42,758 nucleotides of DNA. Source: Pseudonocardia hydrocarbonoxydans. GTDB taxonomy: Bacteria; Actinomycetota; Actinomycetes; Mycobacteriales; Pseudonocardiaceae. The stretch spans positions 1 through 42,758 of the forward strand of contig NZ_BJNG01000048.1 of NCBI RefSeq assembly GCF_006539565.1, written 5' to 3'. How positions within the stretch are numbered: position 1 is the stretch's first letter; every line of letters begins with the position of its first letter. Under the pieces are notes generated by a model. That model had not been told where the DNA came from. It was given only the letters and a program-made list of their open reading frames with translations, and searched no databases. Positions 14,227-20,997 of the stretch are shown here, piece by piece. A program made the translations under genes and the position numbers.

Positions 14227-15584
14227 CCGGCCGCACCCGCGCCCCGCGCAGCACCTACCGCTGCACGGACTGCGGGCACCAGGCGGCGCAGTGGGTCGGG
14301 CGCTGCCCGTCCTGCCAGGCGTGGGGCACGCTGGAGGCCGCAGCGGCACCCGCCGCGGCCCCGCGGTCGCGGCTGGTCGCCGCCGGCGCGCCCAGCTCGC
14401 CCGCGCGCCGGATCGGCGACGTCGGGCTCGACGTCGCACGGGCCCGGCCGTCCGGGGTGTCCGAGCTGGACCGGGTGCTCGGCGGGGGGATCGTCCCGGG
14501 CGCGGTCGTCCTGCTGGCCGGTGAGCCGGGCGTCGGCAAGTCGACGTTGCTGCTCGAGGTGGCGGCGAAGGCGACCGGGCGCGTGCTGTACGTGACGGGT
14601 GAGGAGTCCGCGGGGCAGGTGCGGCTGCGCGCCGAGCGCACCGGGGCCGTCCACGACGACCTGTACCTCGCCGCGGAGTCCGACCTCGGCGCGATCGTCG
14701 CCCACATCGACGAGCTGCGGCCGGACCTGCTCGTCGTCGACTCGGTCCAGACGATGTCCACATCGGACGTCGACGGCTCGCCGGGGGGCGTCACGCAGAC
14801 CCGCGCCGTCACCGTGGCGCTGACCGGGCTCGCGAAGGACCGCGGGCTGCCGGTCCTGCTCGTCGGGCACGTCACCAAGGACGGCAACATCGCCGGCCCG
14901 CGGGTGCTGGAGCACCTCGTCGACGTCGTGCTGTCCTTCGAGGGCGACAAGCACTCGACGCTGCGCATGGTGCGCGGGGTGAAGAACCGCTTCGGCCCCG
15001 CCGACGAGGTGGGCTGCTTCGAGCTGCGCGACTCCGGGATCGTGGGGCTGCCCGACCCGTCGGGGCTGTTCCTGGCCCGCTTCGGCGGCCCGCCCGTGCC
15101 CGGGACCGCCGTCACGGTCGTCATGGACGGGCGGCGGCCGCTGCCCGCGGAGCTCCAGGCGCTGGTCACCGGCAAGGACATCCCGAGCCCGCGGCGGGCC
15201 GTCAGCGGTCTGGACAACTCCCGCGTCGCGATGCTGCTCGCCGTGCTGGAGAAGCGGGCGGGGGTGAAGCTGCACGACGCGGAGGTCTACGCGGCCACCG
15301 TCGGCGGGATGCGGGTCACCGAGCCCGCGGCCGACCTGGCGATGGCGCTGGCGATCGCCTCGGCCCGCACCGACGTCGCGCTGCCCGCCGACGTGGTGGT
15401 GCTCGGCGAGCTCGGGCTGGCCGGGGAGGTGCGGCGCGTCACCGGGCTCGACCGCCGCCTCGCCGAGGCCGCCCGGCTGGGGTTCGCCCACGCACTCGTG
15501 CCCCCCGATCCCGGGACGACCCCGGCGGGGATGCGGATCACCGAGGTGCACGACCTGCGCTCGGTCGTCGCGACGATGCGCTAG
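14223..15584 (+). CDS. radA: DNA repair protein RadA (Sms)
   Basis: A 453-residue RecA-like ATPase that helps process recombination intermediates and promotes branch migration. The N-terminal zinc finger is CTDCGH...CPSCQ. Walker A is GEPGVGKST, Walker B is LLVVDSVQT, and the RadA-specific KNRFG motif is present (RGVKNRFGPAD). The C-terminal third is the Lon-protease-like domain (VYAATVGGMRVTEPAADLA, LGELGLAGEVRRV). The GTG start overlaps the lpqE stop (GTGA). In mycobacteria and many other actinobacteria disA follows radA; here the next gene is convergent and disA is missing from the locus. Confidence 0.95.
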   Translation: MTGRTRAPRSTYRCTDCGHQAAQWVGRCPSCQAWGTLEAAAAPAAAPRSRLVAAGAPSSPARRIGDVGLDVARARPSGVSELDRVLGGGIVPGAVVLLAGEPGVGKSTLLLEVAAKATGRVLYVTGEESAGQVRLRAERTGAVHDDLYLAAESDLGAIVAHIDELRPDLLVVDSVQTMSTSDVDGSPGGVTQTRAVTVALTGLAKDRGLPVLLVGHVTKDGNIAGPRVLEHLVDVVLSFEGDKHSTLRMVRGVKNRFGPADEVGCFELRDSGIVGLPDPSGLFLARFGGPPVPGTAVTVVMDGRRPLPAELQALVTGKDIPSPRRAVSGLDNSRVAMLLAVLEKRAGVKLHDAEVYAATVGGMRVTEPAADLAMALAIASARTDVALPADVVVLGELGLAGEVRRVTGLDRRLAEAARLGFAHALVPPDPGTTPAGMRITEVHDLRSVVATMR

Positions 15585-16354
15585 GGATTGCGCAGGAAGG
15601 GCGCCGGGCCGCTGATGACGTCGTCGACGCGGGTGAGGACGCGGTAGGCCCCCGCCGGCACCTCGGTGCGCTCCTCCGCGCACCCGGGCGTCGACGTCCG
15701 GCCTGCCCAGCGCACGGCGAACGCGACCGGCTGCCCCGGGATCAGCGTGCGCAGGTCGACCGTCGTGGGGTTGACGCAGTCGTTGCTGGACCAGAGCCGG
15801 TCGACGCCGTCACCGCTCCACACGACGATCTCCTGGCGGGCGCCGTCGAGGTCGCGCACGCACGGCTGCTCGCTGATGTTGACCACGACCAGGCGCAGCG
15901 TCGGGCGCTCGCCCACGCGGTGCTCGGGCTGGTCGATCTCCGCGCCGACCGAGATCATCTCGTTGGTGCACGGCACCGGGCCGGTCGGCGGGACGGGCAC
16001 CGACGGCGGCACGGGGACGGCCGCACGCGGGGTGTCGTCGGGCAGCACGACCTCCGACGTCGTCGCGGACGGCTCCGGCGACGGCTCGGACGACGACTCG
16101 CCACCGGCGGTGGTCTCCTCCGCGGTGCCGGCCGCGTCAGGCGGACCCGTCCCCGGCGCCGGGGACGGGTCGGCCTGCTGGGGAGCGGTCATGGCGGCCC
16201 GGCCGGGCTGGGCCGTGGGGGTGGGGGCGGAGGGGGCGAGCAGTGCGGCGCCCGCCCAGACGGTCGCGACGATCACGGCGACCGCCGACAGGATCGCCAC
16301 GAACCGCCGCCTCCAGTAGACCGAGGCGGGAAGCGGACCGACCGGCTCCCACAT
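15581..16354 (-). CDS. Membrane-anchored secreted protein of unknown function (Rv3587c-like)
   Basis: A 257-residue protein starting MWEPVGPLPASVYWRRR, then one transmembrane helix (about residues 18-40), a long Pro/Ser/Thr/Glu-rich linker (about 45-120) and a folded C-terminal domain with three or four cysteines (VPCTNEM, EQPCVRD, SNDCVNP, TPGCAEE) likely to form disulphides outside the cell. The family is conserved next to radA/disA and canB in mycobacteria; its function is not known to me. The ATG at 16354 is 7 nt from a TACGCT box, so it is likely leaderless. Its end overlaps the radA stop by four bases, tail to tail. Confidence 0.8.
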   Translation of the reverse strand: MWEPVGPLPASVYWRRRFVAILSAVAVIVATVWAGAALLAPSAPTPTAQPGRAAMTAPQQADPSPAPGTGPPDAAGTAEETTAGGESSSEPSPEPSATTSEVVLPDDTPRAAVPVPPSVPVPPTGPVPCTNEMISVGAEIDQPEHRVGERPTLRLVVVNISEQPCVRDLDGARQEIVVWSGDGVDRLWSSNDCVNPTTVDLRTLIPGQPVAFAVRWAGRTSTPGCAEERTEVPAGAYRVLTRVDDVISGPAPFLRNP

Positions 16355-16361
16355 GTCACGC

Positions 16362-16367
16362 AGCGTA
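16362..16367 (-). promoter_or_regulatory. Leaderless -10 box of the membrane-anchored protein gene
   Basis: TACGCT on the minus strand ends 7 nt before the ATG at 16354. Confidence 0.5.
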
Positions 16368-16485
16368 TCCGAACAGTTACCACGGGTTGCGGACCGTCGC
16401 TGCGTCGGCGCGTCGGGACACCACGGTAACCACCCGTCCGGCGGACCCGCTTGCCCCGCGCCGCGCGCCGGGGTTGACTCATCGC

Positions 16486-16566
16486 ATGATGCGCATGTTG
16501 CTGGAGGCCTTCTGGCCCAGCCGTCGCATCTGGGAGTTCGACGGACTCTGTCGCCCGGCCGCGTAG
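16486..16566 (+). CDS. Possible 26-residue small protein upstream of the carbonic anhydrase
   Basis: Three ATG codons in close series open a frame that reads MMRMLLEAFWPSRRIWEFDG and ends LCRPAA before TAG. It has two tryptophans, one cysteine and no signal peptide. It lies 108 nt upstream of the carbonic anhydrase and follows GGTTGACTCATCGC. There is no clear ribosome binding site before the first ATG. Lower GC at third positions (ATGTTGCTG) and the unusual amino acid content set it apart from random high-GC frames, but evidence is thin. Confidence 0.25.
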   Translation: MMRMLLEAFWPSRRIWEFDGLCRPAA

Positions 16567-16674
16567 CGCGACCGCGCCCCTCCCCTCCGCCCGGTCGCCG
16601 CGCGGCCTGCTGGGCCCACCTGTCGTGGGCGCCCGCCCGCGACGTCACCTCACCGCAGACCACGGAGTACACCC

Positions 16675-17163
16675 ATGTCCGTCACGGACGAACTGCTCGC
16701 CCACAACGCCACCTACGCCGAGTCCTTCACCGGCCCGCTGCCGCTGCCCCCCGCCAAGGGCGTCGCCGTCGTCGCCTGCATGGACGCCCGCCTCGACGTC
16801 TACCGCATCCTCGGCCTCAACGAAGGCGAGGCCCACGTCATCCGCAACGCCGGCGGCGTCGTCACCGACGACGGGATCCGCTCGCTCGCCATCTCCCAGC
16901 GCCTGCTCGGCACGACGGAGATCATCCTCATCCACCACACCGACTGCGGCATGGTCACCTTCACCGACGACGACTTCAAGAAGTCCATCCTCGACGACAC
17001 CGGCCTGCGCCCCACCTGGTCGGCCGAGGCGTTCCCCGACGCCGACGCCGACGTCCGCCAGTCCATCGCCCGGATCACGGCCAACCCGTTCATCCCGAAC
17101 AAGGACTCCGTCCGCGGCTTCGTCTTCGACGTCGCCACCGGCAAGCTCAACGAGGTCGTCTGA
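16675..17163 (+). CDS. canA: Beta-class carbonic anhydrase (CanA/Rv1284 type)
   Basis: A 162-residue beta-carbonic anhydrase that interconverts CO2 and bicarbonate. Zinc ligands are Cys35, His88 and Cys91 (ACMDARLDVY and IHHTDCG); Asp37 and Arg39 form the catalytic pair. Length and sequence follow mycobacterial Rv1284 (CanA) closely, including FTDDDFKK and the ending FVFDVATGKLNEV. At this place Mtb carries canB (Rv3588c), a longer and distinct beta-carbonic anhydrase, so a different paralogue occupies the slot. GGAG at 16664-16667 serves the ATG. mutY follows 17 nt later and is probably co-transcribed. Confidence 0.93.
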   Translation: MSVTDELLAHNATYAESFTGPLPLPPAKGVAVVACMDARLDVYRILGLNEGEAHVIRNAGGVVTDDGIRSLAISQRLLGTTEIILIHHTDCGMVTFTDDDFKKSILDDTGLRPTWSAEAFPDADADVRQSIARITANPFIPNKDSVRGFVFDVATGKLNEVV

Positions 17164-17180
17164 CGTACCGGGAGCGGGCG

Positions 17181-18065
17181 GTGGCACGATCTCGTGTCGT
17201 GCCGCTGCCCGCTCTCGTGCTCGACTGGTACCGGGCGCACGCCCGCGACCTGCCGTGGCGCCGCCCCGGCACCACCCCGTGGGGCGTGCTGGTCAGCGAG
17301 TTCATGCTCCAGCAGACGCCGGTGGCCCGCGTCGAGCCGATCTGGGTCGAGTGGATGACCCGCTGGCCCACCCCGTCGGCGTTCGCCGCCGCCTCCCGCG
17401 CCGACGTGCTGCGGGCCTGGGGCAAGCTCGGCTACCCCCGGCGCGCGCTGCGCCTGCACGAGGCCGCGGCCACCATCGCCGCGTCCCACGGCGACACCGT
17501 CCCGTCCGATGTGGACGCCCTGGAGGCGTTGCCGGGCATCGGTTCCTACACCGCGCGCGCCGTGCTCGCCTTCGGCTACGGGCGGCGCGCGCCGGTCGTC
17601 GACACCAACGTGCGCCGCGTCGTCGCCCGGGCGGTGCACGGCGCCGGTGACGCCGGACCCGCCCGTACGAGGGCCGACCTGGCCGACGTCGACGCCCTGC
17701 TGCCCGCCGACGACGCGACGGCCGCGACCCTCTCGGCGGGCCTGATGGAGCTCGGCGCGCTGGTCTGCACCGCCCGCGCACCCCGCTGCGGGACCTGCCC
17801 GGTGCGCGCCGAGTGCGCCTGGCAGGCGGCGGGCCGCCCGGCCTACGACGGCCCGCGCCGGCCGGTGCAGGGGTTCACGGGCACCGACCGGCAGGTCCGC
17901 GGCCGGCTGCTCGACGTGCTGCGCGGCACCGCGGAACCGGTGCCGCGCGCCGCGCTGGACGCCGCCTGGCCGGACGCGCCGCAGCGCGACCGGTGCCTGC
18001 ACTCGCTGCTGGTCGACGGCCTGGCCGAGCAGCACGACGACGGCCGCTACGCGCTGCCGCGCTAG
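17181..18065 (+). CDS. mutY: A/G-specific adenine glycosylase MutY
   Basis: A 294-residue base-excision repair glycosylase that removes adenine mispaired with 8-oxoguanine. It shows the catalytic Glu in SEFMLQQTPV, the helix-hairpin-helix LPGIGSYTARAVLAFGYG followed by the catalytic Asp in VVDTNVRR, and the iron-sulfur ligands in the exact C-X6-C-X2-C-X5-C spacing (CTARAPRCGTCPVRAEC). The C-terminal part after about residue 225 is short and lacks a full Nudix-like domain, as in mycobacterial MutY. GTG at 17181 is preferred because GGGAG lies 6 nt upstream; a GTG at 17199 is an alternative. Confidence 0.92.
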   Translation: MARSRVVPLPALVLDWYRAHARDLPWRRPGTTPWGVLVSEFMLQQTPVARVEPIWVEWMTRWPTPSAFAAASRADVLRAWGKLGYPRRALRLHEAAATIAASHGDTVPSDVDALEALPGIGSYTARAVLAFGYGRRAPVVDTNVRRVVARAVHGAGDAGPARTRADLADVDALLPADDATAATLSAGLMELGALVCTARAPRCGTCPVRAECAWQAAGRPAYDGPRRPVQGFTGTDRQVRGRLLDVLRGTAEPVPRAALDAAWPDAPQRDRCLHSLLVDGLAEQHDDGRYALPR

Positions 18066-18080
18066 CCGGGAGGGAAGCCG

Positions 18081-18533
18081 ATGGCCCAGCACGTGCGGTT
18101 CCGGCTCGATCCCGACGCCGTCGCGGCCCTGCGCGCGCTGCGGGCCCGTCTGCCGCGGCACCTCGCGGCCGTCGACGAGCCGGCGGTCACCGTGGCCGCG
18201 GCGGCGGCCGTCCCCCCGGCGGCCCGGGCGGCGCTGGAGGCCGAGCTGCGGCTGCTGATGCTGCCCTCGATCTGGCTGGCCACCCTCGGCACGGTGGCCG
18301 GGCGCCCCGACGAGCTGGTGCTCGCCGCCGTCGTCGACGCCGAGCTGCTGGCGGTGCACGCCGCCGTCCACGACGCGCTGGCCGGGCGCGTCAGGGGGCC
18401 GGTGGCGGCCTACCTGCCCGGCGCGTGGCTCCCGCACTGCGTGCTGGCCACCGAACGGCCGGCCGAGGCGTTCACCGCGCTGCACCCGGTGGCGCCGGTG
18501 AGGGCGCGGGTGGTGGGCGTCGAGGTCGCCTGA
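18081..18533 (+). CDS. 2H-phosphoesterase-like (2'-5' RNA ligase family) protein, partial motif
   Basis: A 150-residue protein that looks like a 2'-5' RNA ligase/2H phosphoesterase: an N-terminal HVRFRLDPDAVAALRALRA strand-helix, a middle DEPAVTVAAA strand and a C-terminal YLPGAWLPHCVLA strand. The family has two H-x-T/S-x motifs; here the first has Ala where His is expected (PAVTVA) and only the second (PHCV) keeps His. It may be inactive as a phosphoesterase or bind nucleotides only. It follows mutY by 15 nt with GGGAGG before the ATG, so it is in the same operon. Its last 62 bp overlap the convergent hydrolase gene. Confidence 0.55.
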   Translation: MAQHVRFRLDPDAVAALRALRARLPRHLAAVDEPAVTVAAAAAVPPAARAALEAELRLLMLPSIWLATLGTVAGRPDELVLAAVVDAELLAVHAAVHDALAGRVRGPVAAYLPGAWLPHCVLATERPAEAFTALHPVAPVRARVVGVEVA

Positions 18534-19269
18534 GGAACTCCTCCACGACCGCGCGGTAGGCCCCGGGATCGGCGGCGTGCACCAGGTGGCCGGTACCGGG
18601 GATCCGGACGTGCCGGGCGTCGGGCAGGCGGCGGGCCATCTCCGCCATCTGCCCGGGCGGGGCCACCGACTCGGCCGCCTCGATCAGCAGGACCGGGCAG
18701 CGCACGGCGTCGAGCTCGGCCCAGAAGTCGCGCCGCGCCCACTCCGCCGCGATCGCGGTCGTGTGCTCCACCGAGGCGAGCAGGTGGAACCCGTCGGCCC
18801 GGCGCTGCACGCACTGCGCCATGTAGTCGCCGAACTCCGGGCGCGGGTGACCGAAGCAGCGGCGCACCGCGTCGAGGGAGGGGAAGGGCTGCGGCAGCGC
18901 GGCGAACCAGGCCCGGGCCGCGCCCGCGTCGTGCCCGACGAAGTCGACCCCCATGTCCTCGACGACGAGCGCGCGCACCAGGTCGGGGCGCGCGGCGGCC
19001 AGCGCGATGCCGTGCAGCCCGCCCATCGAGTGCCCGACCACCACGCCCGGCCCCGGCAGCACCCGGCCCGCGTCGGCCGCCATCGCCTCGACCGTCCACG
19101 GCCCGCGAGCCGGTGAGCGGCCGTGCCCGCGGGCGTCGGGGGCGAGGACGTGGCCGTGCGCGGCGAGCCAGCGCGCCACCGGCGACCACGTACGCGCCCG
19201 GCCCATCAGCCCGTGCAGCAACAGGATCGGCGGACCGTCGCCGCCGAAGTCGTGTACCGCGAGGTCCAT
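18472..19269 (-). CDS. Alpha/beta-fold hydrolase (Rv3591c position)
   Basis: A 265-residue alpha/beta hydrolase. It has the oxyanion strand ILLLHGLMGRARTWSPVA, nucleophile elbow VVGHSMGGLHG, acid in the PVLLIEAAES region (an acidic residue replaces the usual Asp pattern) and catalytic His in GTGHLVHAAD. The substrate is unknown. Mycobacteria have a hydrolase, Rv3591c, at the same place between mutY and mhuD. The ATG at 19269 is chosen because it begins the first beta strand (MDLAVHDFGGDGPP) and follows GCGGAG. The C-terminal Pro/Arg-rich tail overlaps the end of the 2H-like gene and may be a recent extension. Confidence 0.85.
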   Translation of the reverse strand: MDLAVHDFGGDGPPILLLHGLMGRARTWSPVARWLAAHGHVLAPDARGHGRSPARGPWTVEAMAADAGRVLPGPGVVVGHSMGGLHGIALAAARPDLVRALVVEDMGVDFVGHDAGAARAWFAALPQPFPSLDAVRRCFGHPRPEFGDYMAQCVQRRADGFHLLASVEHTTAIAAEWARRDFWAELDAVRCPVLLIEAAESVAPPGQMAEMARRLPDARHVRIPGTGHLVHAADPGAYRAVVEEFLRRPRRPPPAPSPAPPGAAR

Positions 19270-19382
19270 CCCCGTCCGCTCCGCATCACCTGGTCGGCCG
19301 CTCCGGTCCGTCGTTCCGCAGGATGTCCGACCGGCGGGCGCCCTCGCATCATGGAGGATCCCGCGCCGAACGAGGAGACGCC

Positions 19383-19808
19383 GTGCCCGCTCCCGCCGTG
19401 ACCCGCATCCACCACTTCTCCCCGACCGTGTCCGACGTCGAGGCCAGCGCACGGTGGTACGCGCGGGTGTTCGGGATGGACCGCGTCCCGGTGACCTTCC
19501 CCCACTGGGGCGACGAGGACGGCGGCTACGCCGTGCTGCTGACCGACCCGAACTCCGGGATCGCGATCGGGCTGCACCACCACGAGGCCAATCCGGGTGA
19601 GCGCTTCGACGAGCGGCGCACCGGGTTCGACCACGTCGCCTTCCAGGTCGCCGACCGCGCGGCGCTCGACACCTGGGCGGCCTGGCTCGACGAGATCGGC
19701 GTGGCGCACAGCGGCGTCATCGACGCCGCGAAGCCGGTGCCGTACTCCACGATCGTGTTCCGCGACCCCGACGACATCCAGCTCGAGCTGTTCCACATGG
19801 ACTCCTGA
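19383..19808 (+). CDS. VOC (glyoxalase/dioxygenase) family protein
   Basis: A 141-residue VOC-fold protein with two beta-alpha-beta-beta-beta modules. Metal-ligand candidates are the His in TRIHHFSPTVSDVEASARWY, the His in FDHVAFQVADRAALDTW and the Glu in DDIQLELFHMD, the H-H-E set typical of metal-dependent VOC enzymes. The closing FRDPDDIQLELF is characteristic of glyoxalase I/fosfomycin-resistance-like and dioxygenase members. The substrate is unknown. GTG at 19383 has GAGGAG 5 nt upstream and is the clear start. It is divergent from the hydrolase and 56 bp upstream of mhuD. Confidence 0.84.
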   Translation: MPAPAVTRIHHFSPTVSDVEASARWYARVFGMDRVPVTFPHWGDEDGGYAVLLTDPNSGIAIGLHHHEANPGERFDERRTGFDHVAFQVADRAALDTWAAWLDEIGVAHSGVIDAAKPVPYSTIVFRDPDDIQLELFHMDS

Positions 19809-19851
19809 CCGGCCCCCACCCGTCGTCGCCGCGGCGCTCGCAAGGCCGGGC

Positions 19852-19857
19852 TAACCT
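19852..19857 (+). promoter_or_regulatory. Leaderless -10 box of mhuD
   Basis: TAACCT ends 7 nt before the mhuD ATG at 19865. Confidence 0.5.
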
Positions 19858-19864
19858 GGGTGGC

Positions 19865-20173
19865 ATGTCGGTCGTGAAGATCAACGCCATCGAGGTCCCC
19901 GAAGGCGCGGGCCCGGAGCTGGAGCAGCGGTTCGCCAACCGGCTGGGCGCCGTCGACGGCCAGCCCGGTTTCGAGTCGTTCGAGCTGCTGCGCCCGGTCG
20001 CCGGGGAGTCCCGCTACTTCGTGATGACGCACTGGGCCGACGACGCGTCGTACCGCGCGTGGCTGGAGGGCTCGGGCATGGCCGCGCACGCGGGCGAACG
20101 GGCGCGCCCGGTCGGGACGGGGTCGGCGGTGCTCGAGTTCGAGGTCGTGCAGCGCTCCGTCGCGTCGTCCTGA
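19865..20173 (+). CDS. mhuD: Haem-degrading monooxygenase MhuD (IsdG-like)
   Basis: A 102-residue antibiotic-biosynthesis-monooxygenase-fold protein that matches Mtb MhuD (Rv3592) over its whole length, starting MSVVKINAIEVPEGAGPELE. The residues needed for haem breakdown in MhuD are all here: Asn7, Trp66 and His75 (AAHAGERA). The Mtb enzyme opens haem to mycobilin and frees iron without releasing carbon monoxide; the same reaction is expected. The position after mutY and the hydrolase also matches Mtb. It probably has a leaderless promoter. The sirtuin gene begins at or just after its stop, so iron/haem status may also affect that gene. Confidence 0.93.
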   Translation: MSVVKINAIEVPEGAGPELEQRFANRLGAVDGQPGFESFELLRPVAGESRYFVMTHWADDASYRAWLEGSGMAAHAGERARPVGTGSAVLEFEVVQRSVASS

Positions 20174-20187
20174 GACCCGGGGCCGTC

Positions 20188-20997
20188 CTGACCATCGAGC
20201 TCGACCGCGCCGCCGACCTGCTCCGCGGGTCGGGGGCGCTGCTCGTGTGCGCGGGTGCGGGTATGGGCGTCGACTCGGGGCTGCCCGACTTCCGCGGCCC
20301 CGAGGGCTTCTGGCGCGCCTACCCGCCGTACCGCGAGCTGGGGCTGCGCTTCGCCGAGATCGCCGACCCGGTGCACTTCCTCGACGACCCCGAGCTCGCC
20401 TGGGGCTTCTACGGGCACCGCCTCGCGATCTACCGCCGCACCGTCCCGCACGCCGGGTTCGCGGTCCTGCGCGCGTGGGCGCGGCACCGGCCCACCCGGG
20501 TGTTCACCTCCAACGTCGACGGGCAGTTCCAGCGCGCCGGGTTCGTCGACGTCGCCGAGTGCCACGGGTCCATCCACCACCTGCAGTGCACCCGCGACTG
20601 CGGGCAGCCGGTCTGGCCCGCCGACGGCGTCGCGGTCACCGTCGACGAGGCGACGATGCGCGCGGTCTCGCCGCTGCCGCGCTGCCCGTCGTGCGCGGAG
20701 CTGGCGCGGCCCAACATCCTCATGTTCGGCGACGTCGAGTGGGACCCGGCCCGGTCCGGTCGGCAGATGACCGCGCACCGGGCGTGGCTGCGCGAGCACC
20801 GCGCCGACCTGGCCGTCGTCGAGATCGGCGCAGGCACGGAGATCCCGACGGTGCGCCGCGAGGCCGAGCTGGCCTCGGCCGCCACGGGCGCGCTGGTCCG
20901 CATCAACCCCCGCGAACCCGAGGTGCGCCACGGCCGCGGGGTCGGCCTGGCCGCCCCCGCGGCCGCCACCCTCACCGCGCTGGACGAGCGCGTCTGA
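20188..20997 (+). CDS. SIR2-family NAD-dependent protein deacylase, non-standard start
   Basis: A sirtuin of about 269 residues. NAD-binding motifs are GAGMGVDSGLPDFRG and TSNVDGQFQRAG (SNVD in place of the usual QNVD), the catalytic His is in VAECHGSIHH, and the zinc site is C-TRDC followed by RCPSC. PNILMFGDVEWD and the C-terminal NAD segment are present. It should remove acyl groups from protein lysines using NAD. No ATG, GTG or TTG lies in frame between the mhuD region and the GAG motif: candidates are CTG at 20188 (M-TIELDRAADLL, used here), CTG at 20170 that overlaps the mhuD stop as CTGA, or an ATG at 20059 deep inside mhuD. Its end overlaps the convergent ankyrin gene by 26 bp. Confidence 0.83.
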   Translation: MTIELDRAADLLRGSGALLVCAGAGMGVDSGLPDFRGPEGFWRAYPPYRELGLRFAEIADPVHFLDDPELAWGFYGHRLAIYRRTVPHAGFAVLRAWARHRPTRVFTSNVDGQFQRAGFVDVAECHGSIHHLQCTRDCGQPVWPADGVAVTVDEATMRAVSPLPRCPSCAELARPNILMFGDVEWDPARSGRQMTAHRAWLREHRADLAVVEIGAGTEIPTVRREAELASAATGALVRINPREPEVRHGRGVGLAAPAAATLTALDERV

